A DNA stretch of 64,000 bases from Mycobacterium sp. 852013-50091_SCH5140682 (GTDB lineage: Bacteria; Actinomycetota; Actinomycetes; Mycobacteriales; Mycobacteriaceae): positions 1-64,000 of the forward strand of contig NZ_LZTB01000063.1 in the NCBI RefSeq assembly GCF_001665685.1, in the 5' to 3' direction. This document shows positions 25,160 through 33,555 of the stretch, piece by piece. The position numbers and the translations under genes are program-made. The notes beneath the pieces were generated by a model. That model was not told the DNA's origin and did no database searches. It saw only the letters and a list, made by a program, of their open reading frames with translations. The first letter of the stretch is position 1. Every line of letters starts with the position of its first letter.

Positions 25160-26058
25160 CGTTGTCCCCCAACGGAATCGGCGGAAAGGGCGCTGGTGAG
25201 CAGGTCGAGTACGGCGTGCAGCAGCGGGTTGTCCTCGCCGGTACGCCAGGCCAGCGACAGCTCAACGTGCTGTGCGTCGAGCAGGTCGCGGAACACCAGC
25301 CCGTCGAGCGGCAGCGCCCGCACCGACTGCGGCACGACCGCGACCCCGAGCCCCGCGGCGACCAGCGCGAGCAGTACGGCGGTACCCGGGGCCCGGTGCT
25401 CCTGGTGCGGCGCGTAGCCGGCCTCCCGGCAGCTGCGCAGCACCGCCGCGTTGACGGCCGAGTCCCGGCTGCCGTAGCCGATGAACGGCTCGTCGCGCAG
25501 GTCGGACATGGAGACGACGGGCTCGACCGCGAGCCGGTGGTCCACCGACACCGCGAGGACGAGTGGTTCGACCTCGATGGTGCGCAGCTGCACGTCCGCG
25601 CCGACGGCGGGCGGACGCAGGACACCGAGGTCGAGCGCTCCGGACCGCAGCGCATCGCACTGGTCGGGGGTGAGCATGTCGGCCCGGATCTCCAGTGCGA
25701 CATCAGGCAGCTCGCGCTTGACCACCCGGGCGATGCGCGGCAGATGCGAAAACGCCGCTGTCCCGGTCAATCCCAGCCGGATCAGGCCACTGCGTCCGGC
25801 CGCGATGCGCTGCACGCCGCGCACCGCGTCGTCGACGCCACCGAGGATGCGGGCAGCCTCGGTCTGCAGGAACTCCCCCGCCGCGGTCAGCTCGACCTGG
25901 CGGGTGGTCCGGTTGAACAGGGTCACGTCGAGTTCGGCTTCGAGCTGCCGGATCGCGTACGACAGCGCGGGCTGCGCGACATGCAACTGGTCGGCGGCCT
26001 GCCCGAAGTGACACGTCTCGGCGACGGCGGCGAAGTAGCGCAGGTGCCGAAGCTCCAT
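25156..26058 (-). CDS. catR: LysR-type regulator of cat/ben genes (CatR-like)
   Basis: A 300-residue LysR protein: N-terminal winged helix (MELRHLRYFAAVAETCHFGQ, QPALSYAIRQLEAELDVTLF) and a periplasmic-binding-like effector domain. Closest in type to CatR/BenM regulators that sense cis,cis-muconate or benzoate. Start set at the ATG at 26058 because AGGAGG lies six bases upstream; a GTG at 26064 is less likely. Unusually it is cotranscribed with, and overlaps by 4 bp, catB rather than diverging from it; the divergent partner is benA, with an 8-bp-arm dyad between them. Confidence 0.9.
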   Translation of the reverse strand: MELRHLRYFAAVAETCHFGQAADQLHVAQPALSYAIRQLEAELDVTLFNRTTRQVELTAAGEFLQTEAARILGGVDDAVRGVQRIAAGRSGLIRLGLTGTAAFSHLPRIARVVKRELPDVALEIRADMLTPDQCDALRSGALDLGVLRPPAVGADVQLRTIEVEPLVLAVSVDHRLAVEPVVSMSDLRDEPFIGYGSRDSAVNAAVLRSCREAGYAPHQEHRAPGTAVLLALVAAGLGVAVVPQSVRALPLDGLVFRDLLDAQHVELSLAWRTGEDNPLLHAVLDLLTSALSADSVGGQR

Positions 26059-26157
26059 GTCCACCTCCTGGGTTCCCGACGCCTCGACGTGTGACGGGCG
26101 ACACTGAATCCAAGGCTAAGAGCGCGATCCATACATAACAAGGACATAGTTTCGCGT

Positions 26158-26182
26158 GATTGATCGCCCACGTTGATCAATC
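26158..26182. promoter_or_regulatory. Putative LysR/CatR operator in catR-benA intergenic region
   Basis: GATTGATC-N9-GATCAATC, perfect 8-bp arms, about midway between the divergent catR and benA starts. Position and symmetry are right for a LysR-type activator site controlling both operons, although the spacing is longer than a simple T-N11-A box. Confidence 0.6.
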
Positions 26183-26270
26183 GTGCCCTAGGCCAGGACT
26201 AGCAATGTGCCTGGTGTGACGGGCACCACGCGGTGGGAAGGTGCCATTATCCGATCTGCTGGAGGCACCC

Positions 26271-27638
26271 ATGAGCGCACCGACCACCGAGCATCTGCAC
26301 CACGTCGAGTCCGTGTTGGCCGACGCGGTGATCGACGACCGGAAGGCCGGCATCTACCGCGCCAACCGCCGGATCTTCACCGACGAAGACATCTTCGAAC
26401 TGGAGATGAAGCACATCTTCGAGGGCAACTGGATCTACCTCGCGCATGAAAGCCAGCTGCCCAACCCCGGCGACTACTTCACCACCTACATCGGCCGCCA
26501 GCCCGTGGTCATCACGCGCGACCGCGATGGCGAACTGCACTGCCTGATTAATGCCTGCGCGCACCGCGGCGCCATGATCTGCCGACGCAAGACCGACAAC
26601 CGGATGACGCTGACGTGCCCGTTCCACGGGTGGACGTTCCGCAACGACGGCTCGCTGCTGAAGGTCAAGGATCCCGAGGGCGCCGGGTATCCGGACACCT
26701 TCGACGCGGGCGGCTCGCACAACATGACCGCGGTGCCGAAATTCGACAACTACCGAGGCTTCCTGTTCGGCAGCCTCAACCCTGATGTGCTGCCCCTGAC
26801 CGAGCATCTCGGCGACGCGACGACGGTGATCGACATGCTCGTCGATCAGTCCCCCGACGGTCTTGAGGTGCTCCGCGGATCGTCGACCTACACCTACGAC
26901 GGCAACTGGAAGGTGCAGGCGGAGAACGGCGCTGACGGCTATCACGTCACCGCCACCCACTGGAACTATGCGGCCACCACCAGCAGGCGCGGTACCGGTG
27001 AATCCGCCAACGAGGCCAAGGTGCTCGACGCCGGCGGGTGGGGCAAGTCCGGTGGCGGCTACTGGTCGTTCCCGCACGGGCACCTGTGCCTGTGGACATG
27101 GGCGGCCAACCCGCAGGACCGCCCACTGTGGGATCAGCTCGACGCACTGAAGGCCCAGCACGGCGAGGCCAAGGGCGAGTTCATGGTGAAGGGCTCACGC
27201 AACCTCTGCCTGTACCCGAATCTGTATCTGATGGACCAGTTTTCGACGCAGATCCGGCATTTCCGGCCGATCGCGCCGGACAAGACCGAGGTCACCATCT
27301 ACTGCATCGCCCCGAAAGGCGAGAGCGACACCGCCCGGGCCCAGCGGATCCGGCAGTACGAGGACTTCTTCAACGCCTCCGGCATGGCCACCCCGGACGA
27401 TCTGGAGGAGTTCCGGTCCTGCCAGTTGACGTTCCGCGCGACCGCAGCACCGTGGAACGATATGAGTCGCGGTGCGCAGCACTGGCTTTCCGGCCCCGAC
27501 CCGCTCGCCGAGTCGCTGGGACTGCACGGGGTGGTGTCGGCGGGGGTCAAGAACGAGGACGAGGGCCTCTACCCCGTCCAGCATGGGTATTGGCTGCAGA
27601 CCATGCGGGCGGCCGTGGCGAACGAAAGCGGGAAGTGA
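26271..27638 (+). CDS. benA: Benzoate 1,2-dioxygenase large (alpha) subunit
   Basis: A 455-residue ring-hydroxylating oxygenase. The Rieske 2Fe-2S motif is CAHRGAMICRR...CPFHGW (Cys-x-His, 17-residue spacer, Cys-x2-His). The mononuclear iron site is in AENGADGYHVTATHW (Asp/His/His). It adds both atoms of O2 to benzoate to form the cis-diol carboxylate. The ATG at 26271 is preceded by GGAGG. benB follows after 1 bp. Confidence 0.95.
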   Translation: MSAPTTEHLHHVESVLADAVIDDRKAGIYRANRRIFTDEDIFELEMKHIFEGNWIYLAHESQLPNPGDYFTTYIGRQPVVITRDRDGELHCLINACAHRGAMICRRKTDNRMTLTCPFHGWTFRNDGSLLKVKDPEGAGYPDTFDAGGSHNMTAVPKFDNYRGFLFGSLNPDVLPLTEHLGDATTVIDMLVDQSPDGLEVLRGSSTYTYDGNWKVQAENGADGYHVTATHWNYAATTSRRGTGESANEAKVLDAGGWGKSGGGYWSFPHGHLCLWTWAANPQDRPLWDQLDALKAQHGEAKGEFMVKGSRNLCLYPNLYLMDQFSTQIRHFRPIAPDKTEVTIYCIAPKGESDTARAQRIRQYEDFFNASGMATPDDLEEFRSCQLTFRATAAPWNDMSRGAQHWLSGPDPLAESLGLHGVVSAGVKNEDEGLYPVQHGYWLQTMRAAVANESGK

Positions 27639-27639
27639 C

Positions 27640-28155
27640 ATGACCAGCACCGAGCAGGCCGCAAAACTCATCACCCAGAACGCGATCGAACAGTTCCTCT
27701 ACCGCGAGGCCCGGTACCTCGACGACCGCGAGTTCGAGAAGTGGCTGGACTGCTATGCCGACGACGTCGTCTACTGGATGCCGTCGTGGACCGATGACGA
27801 TCAGCTGGTGACCGATCCGCAACGGGACATCTCGTTGATCTACTACGCCAACAAGGGCGGCCTGGCCGACCGGGTGTTCCGGATCCGCACCGAGCGGTCA
27901 TCGGCGACGTCGCTGCCCGAACCGCGCACGAGCCACAACATCAGCAACGTCGAGGTCATCGACCGTCGGGGCGATCTGGTGGATGTCCGATTCAACTGGC
28001 ACACCATGTATTTCCGCTACAAGACCATCGACCCGTACTACGGCACCTCCTTCTACACCATCGACTTCTCCGGTGCCCAGCCATTGATCCGGCGCAAGAC
28101 CGTCGTGCTCAAAAACGACTACATCCACCACGTGGTGGACGTCTACCACTTCTAG
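27640..28155 (+). CDS. benB: Benzoate 1,2-dioxygenase small (beta) subunit
   Basis: A 171-residue SnoaL-like alpha+beta protein that assembles with BenA (alpha3beta3). FLYREARYLDDREFEKWLDC, DVVYWMPSW and SHNISNVEV are conserved in this subunit family, as is the C-terminal RRKTVVLKNDYIHHVVDVYH. It has no cofactor of its own. It begins 1 bp after benA ends and is followed 7 bp later by the reductase fusion gene. Confidence 0.95.
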   Translation: MTSTEQAAKLITQNAIEQFLYREARYLDDREFEKWLDCYADDVVYWMPSWTDDDQLVTDPQRDISLIYYANKGGLADRVFRIRTERSSATSLPEPRTSHNISNVEVIDRRGDLVDVRFNWHTMYFRYKTIDPYYGTSFYTIDFSGAQPLIRRKTVVLKNDYIHHVVDVYHF

Positions 28156-28162
28156 GATCGCC

Positions 28163-30724
28163 ATGAGTTCAACACATTCCGTGGCGCTCGCGTTCGAGGA
28201 CGGCGTCACGCGGTTCATCACCTGCCGCGACGACCAGACCGTCGCCGACGCGTCCTACCGGCAACGCATCAACATCCCGCTGGACTGCCGCGACGGGGCC
28301 TGCGGAACCTGCAAGGCGCTGTGCGAATCGGGCAGCTACGACGGTGGCAGCTACATCTCCGACGCCCTCTCCGACGACGAGGCCGCCGCGGGCTACGTGC
28401 TGCCCTGCTGCATGAAGCCCACCTCAGACCTGGTGCTGCAGATCGCCAGCACCTCCGATGTCGCCAAGACCCAGGCCGCACGCTACACCGGCACGTTGGT
28501 GGCCCTTGACCGGTTGTCCGACAGCACCGTCCGCTTCTCGATCGCCATCCCGAACCGCAGCGAGTTGGCGTTCCTGCCGGGGCAGTACGTCAATATAGAA
28601 ATTCCCGGCACCGGGCAGACGCGTTCGTACTCGTTCGCCAACGCTCCGCATGACGACCGCCTGACGTTCCTGGTGAAACTCAGCCCGGGCGGTCTGATGT
28701 CCGAGTATCTGGCGCGGCGCGCCGCCGTCGGCGACGAGATCACGTTCAGCGGCCCGCACGGATCGTTCTTCCTGCGGGAGGCGGACCGGCCGGTGCTCAT
28801 GCTGGCCGGTGGCACCGGACTGGCGCCGATCCTGTCGATGCTGCGCACATTGGCCGCGGCAGGCAGCCACCGCAAGATCCACCTGATCTACGGCGTCAAA
28901 TCCGACATCGACGTGGTCGAGACCGACTCCCTGGCCGAAATCGCGGACAGGTTACCGGGTTTCACCTGGGAGCACTGCGTCTCCGACCCGGCCGGCACCG
29001 CGGCCAACAAGGGCCGGGTGATGACGCTGATGCGTCCCGAACAGCTCTACCACGGCGACGTCGCGGTGTACCTGTGCGGACCACCGGCGATGGTCGACTC
29101 GGTGCGCGGGCACATCACCGGTTTCGGGATCGATGTGAGCGGATTCTTCTACGAAAAGTTCGCGCTCGCGCACGGCGAGAAGCCCGCGCCCACCCGAGAG
29201 ACGCCGCCGGTATCCGCAACAGGCGCCACCGAGATCCTGCTCACCGCACCCGACGCCCGCGCCGTCACCGGCCAGACCATGTTGCCCGCTGCCGAAATCG
29301 TTGCCGGGCAGCGGGTTTCGTCGCAGAATCCGCCCGGGCAGCTCATCCTGCCCGATCCCGGCGAGCTCATCGTGTGCGGCGCCCGCGGCATCGCCGGGCA
29401 AGAGATCTTCGTGTCCCGCGAAACCGCTCCCGCACCAACCGAACCCGTCACCGCCGACGGTTACCAGATCGGGGAAGAACATCCCGAGGTGCACGAGTCC
29501 GATGCCCTGTTCGAGGCCAGGCAGGCTCTGGAACTCGGCGCGCTCGAACTCACCCTGGGCCGGCTGTCCAGCAGGCAACTGGCGGGCTACCGCCTGCTCG
29601 CCGACGCCACCGTGCCGTACGTGGACGGTGACCATTTCTTCGACGCCGCCCAGTACACCGAGACCAACGCCGCCTTCCACGACTACCTGTTCACCCTGAC
29701 GGGCAATGAGCATCTGCTGCATGCCTATCAGGCCCTTGGCGTCAAGGGCCGCATGGAGGAGGTGCTGCGTAACGCCACGTGGTGTCATCCGCTGTGCGCG
29801 CAGGACCACGTCGACATCGTCACCGCGTTCGAGGCGGGCGACCGTGACGCCGCCCGGGCCCTCATCGTCGCGCACGCCGACCGATCCAAGCAGACCATGC
29901 GCCGCGCGATGGCCGACGCCGAAAAATCCAGGGCGGCAAAACAACCGAAGTTCATCATGCCCGGGCGGTTCGCGGGGAAGGTCGTGGTGGTCACCGGCGC
30001 CGCGCAGGGCATCGGCGAACAGACCGCGCGCAGAATCAGCGCCGAGGGCGGCATGCTGGTGCTGGCCGACCGTTCAGAGCTGGTCAAAGAACTGGCCGAC
30101 GAGCTGACCGCCGTTGCGGTGACAGTCGACCTCGAGCATTATCAGGGCGCCGATTCGCTGGCCCAGCAGGCGCTTTCGGCGTTCGGGCGGATCGATGTGC
30201 TGATCAACAACGTCGGCGGGGCCATCAATTTCAAGCCGTTCACCGAGTTCACCGAGGCCGAGATCCGCGCCGAGGTCGACCGGTCCCTGATGACCACGCT
30301 GTATGCCTGCCGGGCGGTGCTGCCGGGCATGGTGTCCCGCGGTGCGGGCACCATCGTCAACGTGTCGTCGGCAGCCACCCGCGGCATCCACCGCATCCCC
30401 TACTCGGCAGCCAAGGGCGGGATCAACGCCATCACCGCGTCGCTGGCCATGGAATACGCCGACGCCGGTATCCGCGTCGTCGCGACTGCGCCCGGTGGCA
30501 CCCAGGCTCCCCCGCGCCGGATCTCCCGGGGCACACCCGTTCCCGTCGACGACACCGCACAGGCCTGGTTCGACGCCCACATCGAGCAGACCCTCGGTTC
30601 GTCGCTGATGCACCGGTACGGAACCCTCGACGAGCAGGCCGCAGCGATCTGCTTCCTGGCCTCCGATGAGGCGTCCTACATCACCGGCACGGTACTGCCG
30701 GTGGCCGGTGGGGACCTGGGCTAG
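28163..30724 (+). CDS. Three-part fusion: BenC reductase - FCD domain - BenD diol dehydrogenase
   Basis: An 853-residue protein in one uninterrupted frame. Residues 1-95: plant-type 2Fe-2S ferredoxin (Cys42, Cys47, Cys50, Cys82). Residues 105-337: FAD/NAD reductase (RSYSFAN 154-160, GGTGLAP 216-222, CGPPAMV 305-311), together equal to BenC. Residues about 338-443: linker without recognised fold. Residues about 445-580: all-helical segment resembling the FCD effector domain of GntR regulators (FH at 505-506, His549, His571) with no DNA-binding domain. Residues about 600-853: short-chain dehydrogenase (TGAAQGIG 611-618, NNVGG, S735/S736, Y747-x3-K751), matching BenD. It would both feed electrons to BenAB and oxidise the cis-diol to catechol. 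The FCD part has no known role here. Confidence 0.9.
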   Translation: MSSTHSVALAFEDGVTRFITCRDDQTVADASYRQRINIPLDCRDGACGTCKALCESGSYDGGSYISDALSDDEAAAGYVLPCCMKPTSDLVLQIASTSDVAKTQAARYTGTLVALDRLSDSTVRFSIAIPNRSELAFLPGQYVNIEIPGTGQTRSYSFANAPHDDRLTFLVKLSPGGLMSEYLARRAAVGDEITFSGPHGSFFLREADRPVLMLAGGTGLAPILSMLRTLAAAGSHRKIHLIYGVKSDIDVVETDSLAEIADRLPGFTWEHCVSDPAGTAANKGRVMTLMRPEQLYHGDVAVYLCGPPAMVDSVRGHITGFGIDVSGFFYEKFALAHGEKPAPTRETPPVSATGATEILLTAPDARAVTGQTMLPAAEIVAGQRVSSQNPPGQLILPDPGELIVCGARGIAGQEIFVSRETAPAPTEPVTADGYQIGEEHPEVHESDALFEARQALELGALELTLGRLSSRQLAGYRLLADATVPYVDGDHFFDAAQYTETNAAFHDYLFTLTGNEHLLHAYQALGVKGRMEEVLRNATWCHPLCAQDHVDIVTAFEAGDRDAARALIVAHADRSKQTMRRAMADAEKSRAAKQPKFIMPGRFAGKVVVVTGAAQGIGEQTARRISAEGGMLVLADRSELVKELADELTAVAVTVDLEHYQGADSLAQQALSAFGRIDVLINNVGGAINFKPFTEFTEAEIRAEVDRSLMTTLYACRAVLPGMVSRGAGTIVNVSSAATRGIHRIPYSAAKGGINAITASLAMEYADAGIRVVATAPGGTQAPPRRISRGTPVPVDDTAQAWFDAHIEQTLGSSLMHRYGTLDEQAAAICFLASDEASYITGTVLPVAGGDLG

Positions 30725-30726
30725 CC

Positions 30727-31110
30727 TCAGAGCCCGCGGAAGTACGGAATCGCCTCTGCGGCTTCGCCATCGCCGAGCAGTTCGAACGCGACGGTGACGC
30801 GCGCGCCGTAGAGGTCGGCGTCCGGATCCGCCTCGGGGAACGAGGTCCACCACCACGGGCCCTCGTCGAGTTCGACGATGCCGACCGGCAGCCGGCCCGC
30901 CCCGCGCTGATGTACCACCGCCCAGCTGACCACCGTTCCGGTACCTGCGGCGGGTACGTACTCGTAGCGCCCCGGCTCGATGGTCACGTCGAATTGCGGC
31001 GAGAGCAGCTCGCCGGTGTGGGTGTCCCTGACGATCAGGAACTCGCCGCGCTTGGTGGCGTCGAGGAACGCGGCTGTCGCATCGTCGCGCGCAATGGCGA
31101 ACGCAGGCAT
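30727..31110 (-). CDS. DUF35 OB-fold protein, partner of thiolase-like protein
   Basis: A 127-residue protein of the DUF35 OB-fold type (TGTVVSWAVVHQRGAG, PVGIVELDEGPWWWTSF). DUF35 proteins usually carry an N-terminal zinc ribbon, but this one contains no cysteine at all; the ribbon position reads LIVRDTHTGELLSPQF. They commonly pair with a thiolase-like subunit to form lyases or synthases acting on CoA esters, as with ChsH2/Ltp2 in steroid degradation. The thiolase-like gene lies 12 bp upstream, so the pairing is expected here. It ends 2 bp from the convergent BenC-BenD fusion. Confidence 0.8.
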   Translation of the reverse strand: MPAFAIARDDATAAFLDATKRGEFLIVRDTHTGELLSPQFDVTIEPGRYEYVPAAGTGTVVSWAVVHQRGAGRLPVGIVELDEGPWWWTSFPEADPDADLYGARVTVAFELLGDGEAAEAIPYFRGL

Positions 31111-31122
31111 GGGAAGTCCCTT

Positions 31123-32289
31123 CTAGTTGTCGGTGCCGAGGACCAGCGTCGAGTGGTAATCGAGGATGCCGCCGTTTCCGGATACCAGCACCCGGTCGTG
31201 GTCGGCGACCTGGCGCGGCCCGCCCTGGCCGCGGGTCTGGACCACGGCCTCGTGCAGCGGGGTCATGCCCCACATGTAGAAGGCGCTCAGTTCGCCACCG
31301 CCGGTGTTGAACTTGAGTTTGCCGCCGGGCCCGATCATCCCGGGCTCGGCCATCGCCGGGCCACCTTCACCCTTCGGGAAGAAGCCGTAGTCCTCCAGCG
31401 TGACGAGCGCGGTGAAGGTATAGCAGTCGTAGATCTGCGCGACACCGATCTCATCGAGCGTGGTGTCGGCCATGGCCAGCGCGCGGGGACCAGATTGGGC
31501 TGCGCCGCTGACCAATCCGAAGTCGTCGTTGCGGACCCCGGTACGGCCCGGGTGGGCCTGCGCCCAGCCGAGCACCCGTACCGGCGGCTGCCGCAGCGCC
31601 CGGGCCCGGTCCAGCGACGTGACGATGATCGCCACGCCGCCGTTGCTAACCAGGCAGCAGTCGTACAGGTGGAACGGCTCGGCGATGTAGCGGCTGGCGT
31701 GGTACTCCGGCAGCGTCAGTGGGGTGCCGTAGAAGTGTGCGGCCGGATTGAGTTGCGCCCAATCCCGTTGCGCGACCGCGATATGGCCCAGCTGGTCGGA
31801 CGTGGTGCCGTACTTCTTCATGTGCCTGCGGGCCGCGAGCGCGTACATCGTGGTCGGCGACATGATGCCGTTGGAGGCCGTGATGCCGCCCCAGCCTCGG
31901 GGTACCGACCGGGCCGCGACATAAGCCGCCGAGGCGCTAGAGGATTCCTTGAGCGGATTGTCGGCCCACACCACCGCGATGGTGTCGGCCATGCCCGATT
32001 GGACCGCCATCGACGCGTACTGGACCATCTGGGCTGCGGTCGACCCGAATCCCTGCATGGCCGTGAGCAGTTTGAGGTCCACCAGCCCGAGCGCGCCCTG
32101 CAGATCGATGCCGACCCCGGCCTTGATGCCGCCCGAGACGATGAGACCGTCGATGTCGGACAGTTGCACGCCGGCGTCGGCGGCCGCCAACCGGACGGCC
32201 TGCGCCGCGAACTGACGCGCGGACCGGCCGTACACCTTGCCCTGTTCGGTGATGCCGAGTCCCGCGATGGCCGGCGTGATGTCAGTCAT
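31123..32289 (-). CDS. Thiolase-like protein (lipid-transfer/aldolase type)
   Basis: A 388-residue thiolase-fold protein. Where thiolases have the nucleophilic cysteine, this sequence reads AMQGFGSTAAQMVQYA, with no Cys, so it is unlikely to be a classical thiolase. Features such as VAQIYDCYTFTALVTLEDYG and FNTGGGELSAFYMWG resemble Ltp2-like retro-aldolases that require a DUF35 partner, encoded just downstream. Start at ATG 32289 with AAGGAG before it; upstream in-frame codons are rejected. It probably cleaves or condenses a CoA ester in the module with the divergent acyl-CoA dehydrogenases. Confidence 0.85.
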   Translation of the reverse strand: MTDITPAIAGLGITEQGKVYGRSARQFAAQAVRLAAADAGVQLSDIDGLIVSGGIKAGVGIDLQGALGLVDLKLLTAMQGFGSTAAQMVQYASMAVQSGMADTIAVVWADNPLKESSSASAAYVAARSVPRGWGGITASNGIMSPTTMYALAARRHMKKYGTTSDQLGHIAVAQRDWAQLNPAAHFYGTPLTLPEYHASRYIAEPFHLYDCCLVSNGGVAIIVTSLDRARALRQPPVRVLGWAQAHPGRTGVRNDDFGLVSGAAQSGPRALAMADTTLDEIGVAQIYDCYTFTALVTLEDYGFFPKGEGGPAMAEPGMIGPGGKLKFNTGGGELSAFYMWGMTPLHEAVVQTRGQGGPRQVADHDRVLVSGNGGILDYHSTLVLGTDN

Positions 32290-32465
32290 GGATGCTCCTT
32301 GCTCGATGCCACCCCACTTTCGCCGGTGCCGTCCACGCTTGTAAACGACCCACCCGCTCACCGGGGCATGTCCCGAACGGAAACCTGCCGGTGTCGCGAT
32401 GCGTGATTTACACCACGGGGTAGGCACGGTTGCATGGACGTCGACACCGACAGAGAGGTTCCGGC

Positions 32466-33554
32466 ATGACGATCAGCGTTGCCGAGCGCGCAGAGTTGCG
32501 GGCCGCGGTCCGCGACCTGCTGCACAGTCGATGCACCGAGGCCGACGTGCGCCGCGTGATGGCCTCGGACGACGGCTTCGACCGCGACCTGTGGCGCCGG
32601 CTCGCCGAGCAGGGCGTGACCGGCATGCTCGTCGAGCCTGCCTACGGCGGGGTGGGGCTCGGTGCGCTCGATGTCGAGGCAGTCGCCGAGGAGACCGGCG
32701 CCGCACTGCTGCCCGCCCCGTTCGTGTCGAGCGCGGTACTGGCCACCGCGCTGATCGCCGCGGCGGGCAGCGAAGAAGACAAGCGCCGCCTGCTGCCACC
32801 CCTGGCCGAAGGCACGAGCACCGGCACCGTCGCGGTGACCGGCAGCCGGGGCACCTGGACGCCCGACGGTGTCGACGTCCGCGCCGACGGCACGCTGACC
32901 GGCAGCGCGCATTACGTCCTGTTCGGTCAGGTCGCCGACGTCATCCTGGTGATCGCCGAAGCCGCGGACGGCCCCGGCATTTTCCAGGTGGAGCCCGGCG
33001 CTGACGGGTTCACCCGCACCGCCGCAACCGTTTTCGACCCGACTGTGCCGCTGTCGACGTACACGTTCGACCACACCCCGGCACGACGAGTCGGCACCGC
33101 GGGGTGGAACGCCGTACAACAGGCACTCGACCTCGCGACGATCGCGCTGGCCGGCGAGCAGGTCGGCGGGGCGCGGCGCATCTTCGACATCACCGTCGAC
33201 TATCTCAAGACCCGCATCCAATTCGGCAGGCCCATCGGCAGTTTCCAAGCGCTCAAACACATGGCCGCCGATCTGCTGCTCGACGTGGAGTCGGCTACCT
33301 CCGCCGCCCAACACGCGGCCGCCGAGCACGCCGCGGGCGGCGAAAACGCCGAGGGCGCAATCGCACTCGCAGGCTTCACCTGCGCGGAGGCGTACCGGCG
33401 CACGGCGATGCAGGCCATCCAGATGCACGGCGGCATCGGCTTCACCTGGGAACACCCGGCGCACCTGTATCTGCGCCGGGCCCGCACGGGTGTCCCCCTG
33501 CTCGGCAGCCCGCGACTGCACCGCGACCGTTACCTCGCTTCGAAAGGCGCCTGA
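32466..33554 (+). CDS. Acyl-CoA dehydrogenase, small partner
   Basis: A 362-residue acyl-CoA dehydrogenase-fold protein (FVSSAVLATALIAA, YLKTRIQFGRPIGSFQALKH, QMHGGIGFTWEHPAHLYLRR). It lacks a clear catalytic Glu, and its FAD-contact sequences are weaker than those of the next gene. This is the pattern of heteromeric alpha2beta2 acyl-CoA dehydrogenases known from mycobacterial steroid catabolism. Its stop is separated from the next dehydrogenase by 1 bp. It diverges from the thiolase-like gene, sharing a 176-bp promoter region. Confidence 0.88.
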   Translation: MTISVAERAELRAAVRDLLHSRCTEADVRRVMASDDGFDRDLWRRLAEQGVTGMLVEPAYGGVGLGALDVEAVAEETGAALLPAPFVSSAVLATALIAAAGSEEDKRRLLPPLAEGTSTGTVAVTGSRGTWTPDGVDVRADGTLTGSAHYVLFGQVADVILVIAEAADGPGIFQVEPGADGFTRTAATVFDPTVPLSTYTFDHTPARRVGTAGWNAVQQALDLATIALAGEQVGGARRIFDITVDYLKTRIQFGRPIGSFQALKHMAADLLLDVESATSAAQHAAAEHAAGGENAEGAIALAGFTCAEAYRRTAMQAIQMHGGIGFTWEHPAHLYLRRARTGVPLLGSPRLHRDRYLASKGA

Positions 33555-33555
33555 C

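Noticed and set aside
28952..29944. Long minus-strand open frame inside the BenC-BenD gene
   Set aside because: Antisense to a continuous frame with clear motifs; long antisense frames are routine at this GC content.
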